DNA from: Termitomyces sp. T153
Taxonomy: Eukaryota > Basidiomycota > Agaricomycetes > Agaricales > Lyophyllaceae
Length of the DNA stretch: 64,000 nt
Direction: 5' to 3'
Assembly: GCA_018296165.2 (NCBI GenBank)
Contig: JACKQL020000005.1
Location: 1,426,001 to 1,490,000 of the forward strand
Part shown: piece after piece, positions 25,358 through 36,811 of the stretch
How positions within the stretch are numbered: position 1 is the first letter of the stretch
Layout: every line of letters begins with the position of its first letter
The notes under the pieces: model-generated
Database searches by the model: none
What the model saw: only the letters and a program-made list of their open reading frames with translations
Told to the model about the DNA's origin: nothing
Program-made: the position numbers and the translations under genes

Positions 25358-26344
25358 CCTATATGAGGTGGAGGAGAGCAGGCTCCTAACCAGGCCCGTC
25401 CAAGCAACGTCCAAGAACAAGTTGTATCCTGAGGTCCAACCACGGTTATAAACAGAGACAAATAGAATAAATTGATCGAAAACCTTTGATCGAGGTCTCT
25501 GTTACCTCGATCGACCCTCAACGCGTCGCGTCACATCCCCTGGCCAGTTCACATTGCTTTGTCCATTGTCGACAATGGCTCCATTGTTTTCTTGTCACAT
25601 TGTACATTGTATATAGCTTAGCTACAGCTTCACTACCACCTTGTATTGCTTCCTTTTGCCACTCACAGAGAGCTTGTCAGGGTTGTTTTCTAACTACATC
25701 CTGCTTCCTTTCCCCACTCACATAGGGCTTGTCAGTCCACTGGACTTGGCCTTGCTCTTTCCCTCACCCTTCATATCCACTTGCCCCTCTTTATCTGGCT
25801 CCATTTCATTTTCATAGCACTTGTCTCATAGATTGCTTGCCCATGCTGGCTTGAGTGCAGCTTCCCCCTCAGGATCTGTGCAAGAGAGTTATAGTGAACA
25901 AATCTACTATATTTTCTTGCAATTACTTCCAGTTGTCAGATGTATGTGTTGTACAAAAAGGATGTCAATATCTAAAATGGCCAGTTTGCCTGCTACTGCT
26001 CATTGCCACTGTAAGGGGACAATCCACTTCACAGGTAAACCTGACTAGGGCAGGCCATTGCAGGCACTGAGCAAGAGTTGAGGGAGCATGGAGGCAGCCA
26101 AGAGTCAGGCTGAGAGTGAGTGCAGCAAGCTAAGCTAGGACAGTGCTGGGGGATCTTACAGTTATGCTACTGAATAAATCTGGAAGCAATGCTATTGTCT
26201 GGACTGGGGAAATCCTATCCCCAGGCCACCTAGATATTACAAGGCTACTAAATGACTAAGTACCTATGACTAAGCTGGAGGCCATTGACAACAGCCTATA
26301 TGACAAAGCAGAGGCCAATGGCCACAAACTATTGACTAATTGGG
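25358..26344. other. Gene/retrotransposon boundary region
   Basis: Base composition changes near 25,560: CpG nearly disappears and CA/TG-rich sequence begins. Two imperfect ~37-bp copies of a unit (CTTCC..TT/CC..CCACTCACA..AGCTTGTCAG) lie at about 25646-25679 and 25702-25734. No coding motif was recognised. The 5' LTR, gag and protease of the D element that starts at ~26345 are absent here. Confidence 0.4.
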
Positions 26345-27526
26345 TCTGGATCAATGATTGACAATGATGGTCTCACCAATAGTCTGGCCACCTTCCAGAC
26401 TGTAATGAGTGACATCTTCTGCAACCTAATTGCAGAAGGTGTTGTTCATGTGTATCTTGACAATATTCTTATCTATACCAAAACCTTGGAGGAGCATCAT
26501 TGGGTCACATGTATTGTCTTGCAACACCTCTGCAAACACCAGCTCTATCTGAAGCTTGAGATGTGTGAATTTGAGCAGACTAAGGTGGAGTACCTAAGTT
26601 TGATCATCTTGCATGGAATGGCCAAGATGGACCCCATTAAAGTGGCAGGTGTAGTAGAGTGGCCTGAGCCAAAGAACAAGAAGGAAGTGCAGGCCTTTCT
26701 TGGGTTTGTCAACTTCTACTGGAGGTTCATACAGGATTTCTCCCACCATGCACATCCTCTCTTTGACCTCACTGTCAAGGACACAGCATGGCAGTGGGAG
26801 CTCTCACAGCAAGCTGCCTTTGACACTGTCAAGCAAGCTGTTACATCAAAACCCATCCTCCTGTTCCCAGATGATGACTCTCCCTTCTGTGTTGAAGCTG
26901 ATAGCTCTGACTTTGTCACAGAAGCAGTGCTCTTCCAGCAGTCAAAGGAGGATGGCAAGTGGCATCCCATGGCCTTCTACTCCGAAAGCCTTAATGCAGT
27001 GGAATGGAACTATGAGATCCATGACAAGGAGATGCTTGCTATTGTTTGGTTCTTTGAAGAATGGCATCATTTCCTAGAGCATACATGGCATAAGTTTGAA
27101 GTTTGAACAGACCACAAGAACTTCAAGTAATTCCATATGGCTAAAAAGCTGGATTGATGCCAAGCTCAATGGTCCCTGTATCTGGCCAAACTTTGACTTC
27201 TTGCTGCATCACAAACCTGGATGGAGCATGGGCCAACCAGATGCATTGTCTAGGTGGGCTGACTATGGTACTGGAGCAGGGGATAATAACAGCATCACCC
27301 TCTTCAAGCCTGAGCTCTTTGCTATTTGTGCTCTAGAAAGGATTATTGTCTAAGAAGATGAGGCAAACATCCTCAAGGACATCCAGAGAGGTGACCAAAA
27401 GGGTGCACAAGAGAATGCAGTTGTCCAGGCTGCTCAGGCCCTACAAGCCTGACAAGCCATTGAAGTTAAGACAGTGCATGCAGATGAGTTTTTAAACTGG
27501 ACTTATAACCTTCTGAGGATCCATCT
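26345..27526 (+). pseudogene. Gypsy D pol: RT (C-terminal part) and RNase H
   Basis: The frame reads LTNSLATFQTVMSDIF, then VYLDNILIYTKTLEEHH, the RT catalytic box, where the second Asp of YxDD has become Asn. It continues through QAFLGFVNFYWRFIQDFS, LFPDDDSPFCVEADSSDF (start of RNase H), MAFYSESLNAVEWNYEIHDKEMLA and HHKPGWSMGQPDALSRWADY in a shifted frame. An interior stop and a frameshift follow near 27100. Decayed, not functional. Confidence 0.8.
27523..27526. repeat. Left target-site duplication of solo LTR A
   Basis: ATCT here is repeated at 37303-37306 on the other side of the solo LTR-A insertion. Confidence 0.55.
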
Positions 27527-28411
27527 CAATGTGCTCCTATGCTGCTTAGCTTTCATGCAGGAAACCAAAAAAAAGCCTAAATACAAGCAACCAGATAGAG
27601 TAGCTGGCAGTAGGAAGTAATGTGTGTGTAAGGACAAGTCAGTAAATGTCCCAGAAAACAAGAGCTACAGGATGTATGGGTGATGTAGGGTGCAAATGGG
27701 AAATGTTACTATTGTTGGCCTAAGTCACTGGATGGTAATGAATGGTTGCTAAGTCACTTGATAATAAAAGGGCAGAAGGCTGTAGATAAAAGGGTTGCTA
27801 GAAAGATGCTAAGAAGAGAGGGAGGGAAGATGAGTTGCTAAGGTGAGTAAACTAAGCAATTGGAAATAATGGGGTCAGTAGGAAAGGAAAGCAAAAGTTG
27901 CTAAGAAAGGGGGGATTTAAGGGAATAGGAGGCAAGACAAGTCAACACTAAGAATGAGAGAGAGACAAGGATGAATTGCTAAGGTCAGTAAAGGCCTAGC
28001 AATAGAAGGAAGAGGTAGAGAAAGGAGGAGTGAGTAAAGTAGGTAGGAGATGGGGAACAAACACAATACTAGTTGCTAGCTATAGTTGCTAGTGTTGCTA
28101 AAACACTAAAGAGCACTGCAGTTGGTGCCCATGCTAAATTAGAGACTGGGTCATTGATCTTGTTGCTAAGCTGTTAACAATGACAAGAGTGAATAAGAAA
28201 AGGAGATCTGAAGTCTAAGAGCTGATGGATACTTTGGGAGATGATTCTCTGGTTGTTGCTTTGCTGTAGGTACAGGAAGTATTTAAACTATTCATAAGTA
28301 TAGTATTTAAAAGGAAAGATTGTCACTGCAGGCAATGGCATCTGCCAAAGTGTCCATAATGCATACTGGGTGTTAGTATGGTAATCAAGTGTATGTATGC
28401 AATGTCAGAGA

Positions 28412-30490
28412 TGTCAGGTTCCGCTGACCACAGGGGCTCAGCTACACTGGGCGAGTTCTTACTAGGTGAACGTGATTCCCTGCACTGACAACCGGGCACT
28501 TGGAGGTGTTCCAGGCGCTGGGGACTTGTGAGGATAGCTGGGGGAAATTGATCTGAGCAAGTCCGGGGAGGTCCAGAGGAGTAGAGGACAAGTTGCGGAG
28601 AAGGGGGATGGGCTTGGCAGGGTTCAGGCATAAGTCTGTGTGTGAGTATTGCGGGTGTGGAGGAGGTGGAGGCTATGCAGATGACAGGAGTGGAGCCAGA
28701 GTTCTGATGGGGGATCAACAGGGGTTGATGGGGTTCAGAGCTGAGTGTATAGCAGGGTCCAGGGTTGGTAATGAGTGTCAGAGGTTTGTAATTGTAACTG
28801 CAGAGTTTGTGAGGACATTATGGTCAAGAGGACTTGATCACAATAGACAGAATCAATGGGACGAGATGGAGTCGAACGAAATGAGACAAAGATGAGATGA
28901 GAATGAGAATAGATTTAGGCGGAGACACGGAATGATAACAAAAAGATAACAGAACAGAGACGAGATAAGACCGGGAGACTGAGAATAAGGAAAACAAGAC
29001 ATGGGACACAAAACACGAGAAGAAACAATCAGGAACACATCAGGAAAGGCCGGTATGTAGGTAAGTAATCTCAAGACTAGAGTATGAGGAGCTACTCTAT
29101 GTCTTATATACTGACTACTGAAGAGCTTCGGGGACGTCAGCTGTGGTGGTGGGGCTTGGCAGAGTTGACGGGTGTCAGTTACGACCAGAGGGCGGGCCAT
29201 GTTGATATGTTGATGGGATCAATTGTGACGTGGTCCATTCTGAGGTTGTTGTGATACCCCAGGGTAAGTCGGGGGAGCCAGGGTGTCGAGTTGATGATGT
29301 GTAATGGGGTCAGGCACGGCGGAGGAGTGGTCCCAGGGGCTCAGGAAGTCCAGGGGAAGCGCTGGCGGCTGCGGGAAAGATGTCAGAGTTGGCCAGGGGG
29401 CCATTGGAGTTAGCCAAGAATGTGTCAGAGTTAGCTGGAGTAGGCACGGAGTGCTGGGGAAGTTCGACGATTCTCGGCTAACTCTGACAGCCCCCTGGCC
29501 AACTCCGACGTCTTCCCCGCAGCCACCGGCACTTCCCCTGGACTTCCTGAGCCCCTGGGACCACTCCCCCACTGTGCCTGACCCCATTACATGTCATCAA
29601 CTCAACACCCTGGCTTCCCTGACTTACTCTGGAGTATCACGACAGCCTCGGAATGGACCACGTTGCAATTGATCCCATCAACATATCAACGCGGCCCACC
29701 CTCTGATTGTAATGGACACCCATTGACTCCGTCAAGCTCCACCAAGCCCCGCCACCATGGCCGACATCCCCGGAGCTCTTCAGTAATCAGTATATAAGAC
29801 GTAGAGTAGCTCCTCGTACTCTAGTCTTGAGATTATCTACCTATCGACCCACCTTACCTGATGTGTTTCTGATTGTTTCTTCTCGTGTTTTGTGACCCGT
29901 GTCTTGTTTTCCTTACTCTCAGTCTCCCAGCCTTATCTCGTTTCTGTTCTGTTATCTTTTCATTATCATTCCGTGTTTCCGCCTGAATCTATTCTTGTTC
30001 CCATCTCGTCCTTGTCTCATTTTGTTCGACTCCATCTTGTCCCATTTGATTCTGTCTATTGTGTTCAAGTCCTCTCGACCATAACATCCTCACAAACTCC
30101 ACAGTCACAATTACGAACCTCTGACACTCGTTACCAACCCTGGACCCTGCTATACACTCGGCTCCAAACCCCATCAACCCCTGTTGATCCCCCATCAGAA
30201 CTCTGGCTCCACTCCTGTCATCCGCATAGCCTCTGCCTCCTCTGCACCTGCAATACTCACACACAGACTTATGCCTGAACCCTGCCAAGCCCATCCCCCT
30301 TCTCCGCAACTTGTCCTCTACTCCTCTGGACCTCCCCGGACTTGCTCAGATCAATTTCCCCCAGCTATCCTGACAAGTCCCCAGCGCCTGGAACACCTCC
30401 AAGTGCCCGGTTGTCAGTGCAGGGAATCACATTCACCTAGTAAGAACTTGCCCAGTGTAGCTGAGCCCCTGTGGTCAGCGGAACCTGACA
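28412..30490. repeat. ~1-kb inverted repeat formed by two LTR-B copies
   Basis: Arm 1 is 28412-29421 and arm 2, its reverse complement, is about 29470-30490, with ~48 bp between them. The outer ends read TGTCAGGTTCCGCTGACCAC and its complement. The arms match almost base for base over their length. Confidence 0.85.
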
Positions 30491-30510
30491 ATCACCCCCC
30501 CTTCAGCATT
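30491..30510 (-). promoter_or_regulatory. Polypurine tract of element B1
   Basis: On the minus strand this reads ATGCTGAAGGGGGGGTGA, almost the same as the tract before the 3' LTR of gypsy element C (GCTAAAGGGGGGGTGA at 48668-48683). It would prime plus-strand DNA synthesis and defines minus as the sense strand. Here it abuts the inverted LTR copy rather than the normal LTR start. Confidence 0.65.
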
Positions 30511-30708
30511 GAGACCCTCAAGATGCGGGGAGCAGGTCGGGGATCGGCGGGGCATGGGAGTCAAAGCCCAGTAATATTGATCAATCTGCAGTGAGTGACG
30601 GTGGCGTGGGAGGTGAAGTCAAAGCGTGGCCGCCACTTCATCAGGGGGTTCTTTCTAATCAATTAAAAGGCCTTGGACGTACCCCAGGGCCCCCTCGAAT
30701 TCTTTGTT

Positions 30709-32309
30709 ATGTCCCCTCCCAGTTATTCAGCCACTTTCCCTGCCCCGTTGATTTCAGACGTGGACGTGGTGATCATGTACGACATCGAGGGGGAGGAGTT
30801 CAAGCATTGGCACCAAGCTGGTATGGTATACCGGAGTTGTGAGCAGCATCAACCTGTTTCTTTGGGTTGGCTGACAGAGTTCTGCAGAGTTGTCCGCAGT
30901 GGTGGTGGGTTCTCTGGGGGGCCCTAAGTGGGCCAAATTTCATCCCGCAGTGCCCCGATTGGCAGCGGGGGATGCGGAAGGGGTCCCTCCGCTGCAGTGA
31001 ATCCCTCAGGTGGAGGTGACAGTGGAGGAGTTTGCAAGGGCATTGGTGTGGGCTTGGGGCCCCCTGATGCTGGAATGGTGCCAAAATGAGGCCCCAGTGA
31101 GTCTTTGAGTTCTCCTTTGTTGCATGTGCTGATCTGTTGTTCTCAGTGTGTTCTCTGTGTGCGGCGGGGCGAGGCCTGCATCTTTGATGCGCCCTCCGTG
31201 GGCTCACAGCGTGACACTTCCGTTTGCCTTCTGTGTTGTGCAAGCCATGAGAAGTGCTCAATCTCATTGGAGTGGCGAGCAGCGTGCATTGCCGCAGAGC
31301 AGGGGTGGGATGAGGACTGGGTGCGGAGTCAGCTGGGCAAGGCGCGGAAGACCCAGATGTTGGGGGAGGTGAGCTCGGGGTGGTCTATGGGGCAGGTGGG
31401 GCCTCCGCAGGGTGGGTGGAGGGAGGGGGCATCCTTGGCGGCAGACCGTGGGAAGCAGAGAGCTTCCCTGCCATTCGGGGTGGGGCCCAGCAAGAGGCCG
31501 CGGGGGTACAAGCCGATGGCAGGTCTTCTGGGGTTTCATGTTCACTCTCCTACCCCGGATGTGGCCTTGGGATGGGCATCAAGTTCTCTGGAGCCCCTGC
31601 CTTTGATCACAGAGGTCTTCCTTTGCAAGCGGGTAGAGGTGCTAACAGCGGCGCTGTTGGCATGGGAGGGGGAGCTTTGATGGGCAAGGGAGGATCAAGA
31701 CGCAGCATGGGCAGAGAAGGAGGCATTGGAGCGGGCATGGAACACCTCAGTGCGGGTGGCGCCAGAGCAAGTGCCGGAGGTACGGGGCTTGTGGGAGCAT
31801 CTGATGCAGCGGGGGGTGTGGCCCACGGAGGAGGCAGAGGAGCGGGAAATGGTGCCAGAGGCTGGTCTGCTACGGGCAGAGTTGGAGGTAGCAAGGTGGA
31901 GGGAGGATTGGCTGGCCAATGAGGCCACTTCAGGGCGCGCAGGGATCCTTCATAAGTGTTGTTCCCACTTCTCCGCCTGTTACTAAATGGATTGTGTTTG
32001 GGGCCAGGTTGGGTGTGGGAGCACTGGGTTCTCTTGGACAGTGCCTCTGTGGCGTTTGTGTCAATCCAAGACAGGTTGGCACAGATGCCCATGGGTCAGC
32101 CTCCGGAGTTGCAGCAGGGGATGGTGAGGGTGGGGAGGTTGCTGGTGGGACATCAACGGCGTAATGCAGTGGCCCTGGGGTTGTGGTGGGAAGTGGCGGC
32201 GGATGCAGGGGAGGCTTTGCCAGGGCTGGCGGAGGTCTTGGCGGTGGTGTGGGCCCAGATGGAGATTGATTTGGGGGTAGGGATGGCAGGAGTTCTGGGG
32301 GAGGAGTGA
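30709..32309 (+). CDS. Antisense Zn2Cys6-like / coiled-coil protein of element B
   Basis: Read opposite to the element's own transcription. It starts MSPPSYSATFPAPL, then VDVVIMYDIEGEEFKHW and, after a frame change near 30925, VTVEEFARALVWAWGPLM. A 50-nt intron (31097-31146) joins this to CVLCVRRGEAC and CLLCCASHEKC, giving spacing CX2CX6CX15CX2CX6C, that of a fungal binuclear zinc cluster with a long loop. Next come a basic PSKRPRGYK stretch, a heptad-rich RVEVLTAALLAWEGEL, a TGA stop at ~31678, and in the same frame WAREDQDAAWAEKEALERAW and AELEVARWREDWLANEA, then GHQRRNAVALGLWWEVAAD to 32309. I know of similar hypothetical proteins in other Agaricomycetes, but no function. The stop and frame changes make this copy probably inactive. 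DNA binding or zinc binding is inference. Confidence 0.6.
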
Positions 32310-35300
32310 GGGGGCAGCCAGGCCCCACTTCTTGTTGTCTTTGAGTTCGCTGCCCCGTTCCACCTTGTATTGTATATTTTTGTACTTTTCAATGCTTCCT
32401 CATTGTTCCTGGGTGTGTGAAGTGAGACTTTAATTTGTGTGAGGGTGAAGTAAGCGAAACACGCAGGGGTGCTGGTGGGAGTTGAATCCCTAGTGGATCC
32501 AGAGGTGGGGGTTAGGCCCACTAGTGCCATCTGTGGCAGCTAGCCCCGGGGTTGTCGGGGCGGGGCAGAGCGCCGTAGGAAGAGTTCCAAGGCTTGGCGG
32601 GGGTGTTGGGAGTCTTCCTGCGGAGTTCCATGGCATTTGTTGGTGGCATTGCTGGGTTTGATTCTCGGGGTCTTGGACCCAGGGTGTAGGGGTTATTCTC
32701 AGTCTGCGGCGGAGATGTGTGTTGTGCTGGTTCAAGGGGGTGGACCTCTGGGTCTTCAACGTGTGTTTGGGGTGGTCGGGGCTTTGGTCTTTTGTTGGTG
32801 CGGCTGGCAGGAGGGGCGGGGTCTTCTGGCGGTCCGGCCTTTGTGCCGACACAGGTGGCAGGGGTCCTTTTTGATGATGGTGGGGGTGGTGGGGTGAGGT
32901 TTGTTCTTGGGGCACAGTTGGTCAGAGGAGGGAGTCCCTAGCGGCTTAGTGGCAGAGCCCCCAGGATAGGGTGGTCCCTGTAAGTTGCAGGGGGCTGTTT
33001 TCTGTGCCATCTGTGCTGTGGGATTGGTCAGCATAGAGGCGGTGGTACTCCTTTAGGGTTGCGATTCCTTGGTTGAGGATGCCTGGAGGTTTTCATTTGG
33101 TGGGGTTGTGCGGGGTGACCTCCAGAGTATTGTATTTGGTGAAGAGCACTCGGGATCAGGCTTGGCTGTGGTCCAGGGTGTTGGTCCGGGTCAAAGTTGT
33201 GCTCCGGAGTATTGTGTCTGTGGGCAGGCATGTTTGGGTGGTGCTTTGGTGTGCTCTGGAGTGTTGATGACCGAGGGGACGGGGTGCGGGGTGATCAGTC
33301 CCAACCAGTTCCTTTGGGTCCGGAGCCAAAATTTGAAGGTTCCAGGTCATCTACGTGACATTGCTTTCCTGACCCAGGGTAAGTCCAGAGATGGACAGAG
33401 GGGTCTTACGTATTTCTGACACTCCCTAGAGTTTGGAGGTCTTTTGGGGTTGTATTGGTGGATGCTTCTTTGGGCAGGGGCAGTGTGGGGGTTGGTTGGA
33501 GAATGGCTCACCTCAGCGGAGATGCTTTGGGGCTTGTTCCGTGGGTTGTTCCTTCTGGGGGTCAGTGGTTCTTTCATCAGGGAAGAAGTTGGCAGTCCTG
33601 GAGTCAACACAAGGGTCACTCGGTGGGGGGTCTGTTGGTTGGGTTGGCTTTGGGGGTGGTGCAGGTGGAGGAAGGGGTCTGAGGTGCATTTTGTCAGTCT
33701 GCCATTCCAAGCGTGAGTACCAGGGGTCCAGGGTCAATGCGGGGGTTGGGGTTGGGTCTTAACTTGTTGGTGGGGTTGTGTCATGAATCAGAGGGAGAGC
33801 TCTAGAGTGGGGGGTTTTTGCTGAGCAGCGGAGTTGTTGTGTAGGAGTGGCAGTGGCTCCTGGAGCTAAGCTTGGATGGAGGGAGATGTTTGTTCACGAT
33901 TGTTGGAGGGTGGCAGGGAAGTCAGTCGTGGGGAAGCATTGGTGTGGGACTCCTTGGGAGTCATGGCAGGGTTGGGGCAATTCTTCATTCGTGCTCTGGA
34001 GCGGCCCAGGAGTTGTTGCGAATGTGGGTGGGTGGAGTGGGGAGAGGCACTGCTCGCTTCTTGGGGAAGGCATCAGCAACTTTTAGGGTACTCCGGAGAG
34101 ATTACTTCACATGGGGTTTGTTTCTGGTTACTCTGTTGATGCGGTCCCTGCTCAATAGACATCTTCTGGCATAGGGGCTGAGTTGTATGGAGTGTGAGGC
34201 TGGCATTGTAGGTCCCCTTGGTTAGATATCGGAGTCAGAGTGGGGGCCCCAGAGTCATGTTGCTAGAATCCAGAGTGGGTCAGAGGGGTGGATCGGGGCA
34301 GCTTCGAGTTGGCACAGGGTTATTTGGGTCATCGGTCCTGGCAGGGAAGTCCTCCACGGATGTCAGAGCATATGCTCTTTGGGTTGTCAGGATGTTTGAG
34401 TGGGTTGATTGACAGTTTCTGGGATGATGGTGGGGCTTCTCCCTCCCTTATGTGAACAGGTCAGCGGTTTTAGAGTACTTCGGGAACTACTTCATATAGG
34501 GTCATTTTTCCTATAGTTAGTTCGGGGTAAATCCTATGCTGGGGGTTACTTTATGGGAGGTGGCAGAGTCTGGTGGCAGAGTTTACGTCTGGGGGTGGTG
34601 TGCGGGGAGGGTCAGCATCGAGGGTCTTTAATGTTGGAGGTTCCGGATCATATGGGAGAAGGTGTTGAGGTAGTAGGCAGGTGCTGAAGTAGTGGGTGGG
34701 GGTCTGGAGTTGTTCTTCATTGAGAGTCGGGGTGCTGTGGTTCTCCTCATTAACTTTGGGCTGTGCTTCAAGCAGCGGGGTGGGGGTGTGTAGCCGTTCC
34801 TTTCTTGACTGCCTAGAAGCTCAGGGATTTCTTGGTCTTGTTCCGGGGTTGTTGGGGTCAGGTCGGAGGCATCGGGGCCCCTTCATTTGTTGGCGGAGGT
34901 GATAGCCGAGTTGACTGGGGGGTTCTAACTGATCCCAGAAGTGGGTTCTGTAATTGGGGAGTAGCATTGGTCTTGGAATCTTGCGTCATTGTGGATGGGG
35001 TTGCTGGGTTGGGTTTGATTCCAGTTGGCAGCAGGGCTAGCTTTGGAGGGTGGACTTTCTCAGGGATGGGTGTGAAAATTGGATGATCTGGTGGCGGGGT
35101 TCTGCTATTGGGGTTGTGAGCAGACTCGATATTGTCGGGAACCTGCTGGGTCTGTTCCTGATGGCGTACGGGGCTGCTGTGGGTTGGAGGGTCCAAAGGT
35201 GGGGTTCAGGGGAACGCGTTCTCGGAGGTCTTTTTGTTGTCTTGGGTGAGGTTGGTGATTGGTCTTTCATGTGGTGAGCAATTTTCCATGGTGGGGCTTT

Positions 35301-35674
35301 TGCTATTGTTGTTGGAGGGGTGAGGGTGCGGTGTCGGAGAAGTCGTCAAGCACTGGGTCTAATTGTTGCCAGGGTTTTGGGTGAAGCTTTGGTGATGTTG
35401 GGGTCGGCCTCTGTGGGGGGGGGGTGGAGCTGGCGGAGATGGTGGGGGAGTGTGGGAGCTGTAAGAGGGTGTCCATGAATAGAGCCATTGTATGGATGTA
35501 ACTGGAGTGGAAGGGGCATTTTGTGTCAGATCTGCGACTCAATGTGCCTTGGCAAATTGGGCGGGGCAATATGAATCATAGTGGTTTCCAGGCATGGGCC
35601 GGTCATAGACATCAGAGGTGTTTGTCAGATGTGTGTGCAGGGTTAGTGCAGACATCATGAGTGGGGTAAGGGAG
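32310..35674. other. G-rich internal region of element B1, no gag-pol
   Basis: About 3.4 kb with strong strand asymmetry: the plus strand is very rich in G and T with long G runs (for example at 35416-35427), so the sense transcript would be C/A-rich. Proline-rich minus-strand frames are by-products of this composition. No reverse transcriptase, integrase or protease motif was seen on either strand. The copy B2 near 62900-64000 has recognisable but decayed homology. Confidence 0.55.
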
Positions 35675-35687
35675 AGTCTTGAGATTA
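35675..35687 (-). promoter_or_regulatory. Putative self-primer binding site of element B1
   Basis: Directly adjoining the right LTR, the plus strand reads AGTCTTGAGATTA and the sense (minus) strand TAATCTCAAGACT. The same 13 bases occur in the LTR at 36342-36354, so the 5' end of a transcript starting at 36354 would pair perfectly here. No tRNA-type TGG start is present. Confidence 0.6.
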
Positions 35688-36811
35688 TGTCAGGTTCTGC
35701 TGACGATGGGGGCTCAGCTACACTGGGCGAGTCCTTACTAGGCAGATGTGATTCCCTGCACTGACAACCGGGCACTCGGAGGTATTCCAAACACTGGGGA
35801 CTTGTGAGGATAGCCAGGGGAAATTGATCCGAGCAAGTCTGTGGAGGTCCAGAGGAGTAGAGGACAAGTTGCGGGGAAGGGGGACGGGCTTGGCAGGGTT
35901 CAGGCATAAGTCTGTGTGTGAGTATTGCAGGTGCAGAGGAGGCGGAGGCTATGCGGATGACAGGAGTGGAGCCAGAGTTCTGATGGGGGATCAACAGGGG
36001 TTGATGGGGTTCAGAGCTGAGTGTATAGCAGGGTCCAGGATTGGTAATGAGTGTCAGAGGTTTGTAATTGTAACTGCAGAGTTTGTGAGGACGTTATGGT
36101 CAAGAGGACTTGAACACAATAGACAGAATCAATGGGACGAGATGGAGTCAAACAAAATGAGACAAAGATGAGATGAGAATGAGAATAGATTTAGGCGGAG
36201 ACACGGAATGATAACAAAAAGATAACAGAACAGAGACGAGATAAGACCGGGAGACTGAGAATAAGGAAAACAAGACATGGGACACAAAACACGAGAAGAA
36301 ACAATCAGGAACACATCAGGAAAGGCCGGTACGTAGGTAAGTAATCTCAAGACTAGAGTATGAGGAGCTACTCTATGTCTTATATACTGACTACTGAAGA
36401 GCTTCGGGGACGTCAGCTGTGGTGGTGGGGCTTGGCAGAGTTGACGGGTGTCAGTTACGACCAGAGGGCAGGCCATGTTGATATGTTGATGGGATCAATT
36501 GTGACGTGGTCCATTCTGAGGTTGTTGTGATACCCCAGGGTAAGTCGGGGGAGCCAGGGTGTCGAGTTGATGATGTGTAATGGGGTCAGGCACAGCGGGG
36601 GAGTGGTCCCAGGGGCTCAGGAAGTCCAGGGGAAGTGCTGGCGGCTGTGGGGAAGATGTCAGAGTTGGCCAGGGGGCCGTCAGAGTTAGCCAAGAATGTG
36701 TCAGAGTTAGCTGGAGTAGGCACAGAGTGCTGGAAAAGTTCGACAAAGCATTGCAGGGGGAATGGGGGTTTGTTGGGCTGTGTACAGGGCTTCAGGGAAC
36801 GGGTCGTGACA
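35688..36811 (-). repeat. Right LTR of element B1 (5' LTR in sense orientation)
   Basis: A 1,124-bp LTR with TGTCA/TGACA termini, complete. It contains the TATA box and putative start at 36354. It is nearly identical to the left copies. Confidence 0.85.
36342..36386 (-). promoter_or_regulatory. LTR promoter of element B1: TATA box and transcription start
   Basis: On the minus strand TATATAAG (36386-36379) precedes by 32 nt the sequence AGTCTTGAGATTA (36354-36342), which is complementary to the primer site. The spacing fits a pol II start at 36354. The TATA is conserved in the other B LTR near 39850. Confidence 0.6.

Larger units (their letters stand above)
28412..36811 (-). mobile_element. 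LTR element B1, large non-autonomous element with antisense gene
   Basis: An 8.4-kb insertion bounded by AGAGA on both sides (28407-28411 and 36812-36816). The LTR has TGTCA...TGACA termini. The right LTR is 35688-36811. The left end is an LTR (28412-29471, lacking its last ~65 bp) followed at once by an inverted LTR copy (29470-30490). The sense strand is taken as minus because the polypurine tract (reverse complement of TCACCCCCCCTTCAGCAT at 30492-30509), the TATA box and the primer site all read that way. No gag, RT or integrase motif is visible in 30491-35674. The only convincing protein frame is antisense, at 30709-32309. The LTR copies are nearly identical and retain CpG, so it is the youngest insertion in the window. 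Confidence 0.8.

Noticed and set aside
31264..35569. Long proline-rich minus-strand frames in B1
   Set aside because: They are shadows of the G-rich plus strand and contain no gag, protease, RT or integrase motif.
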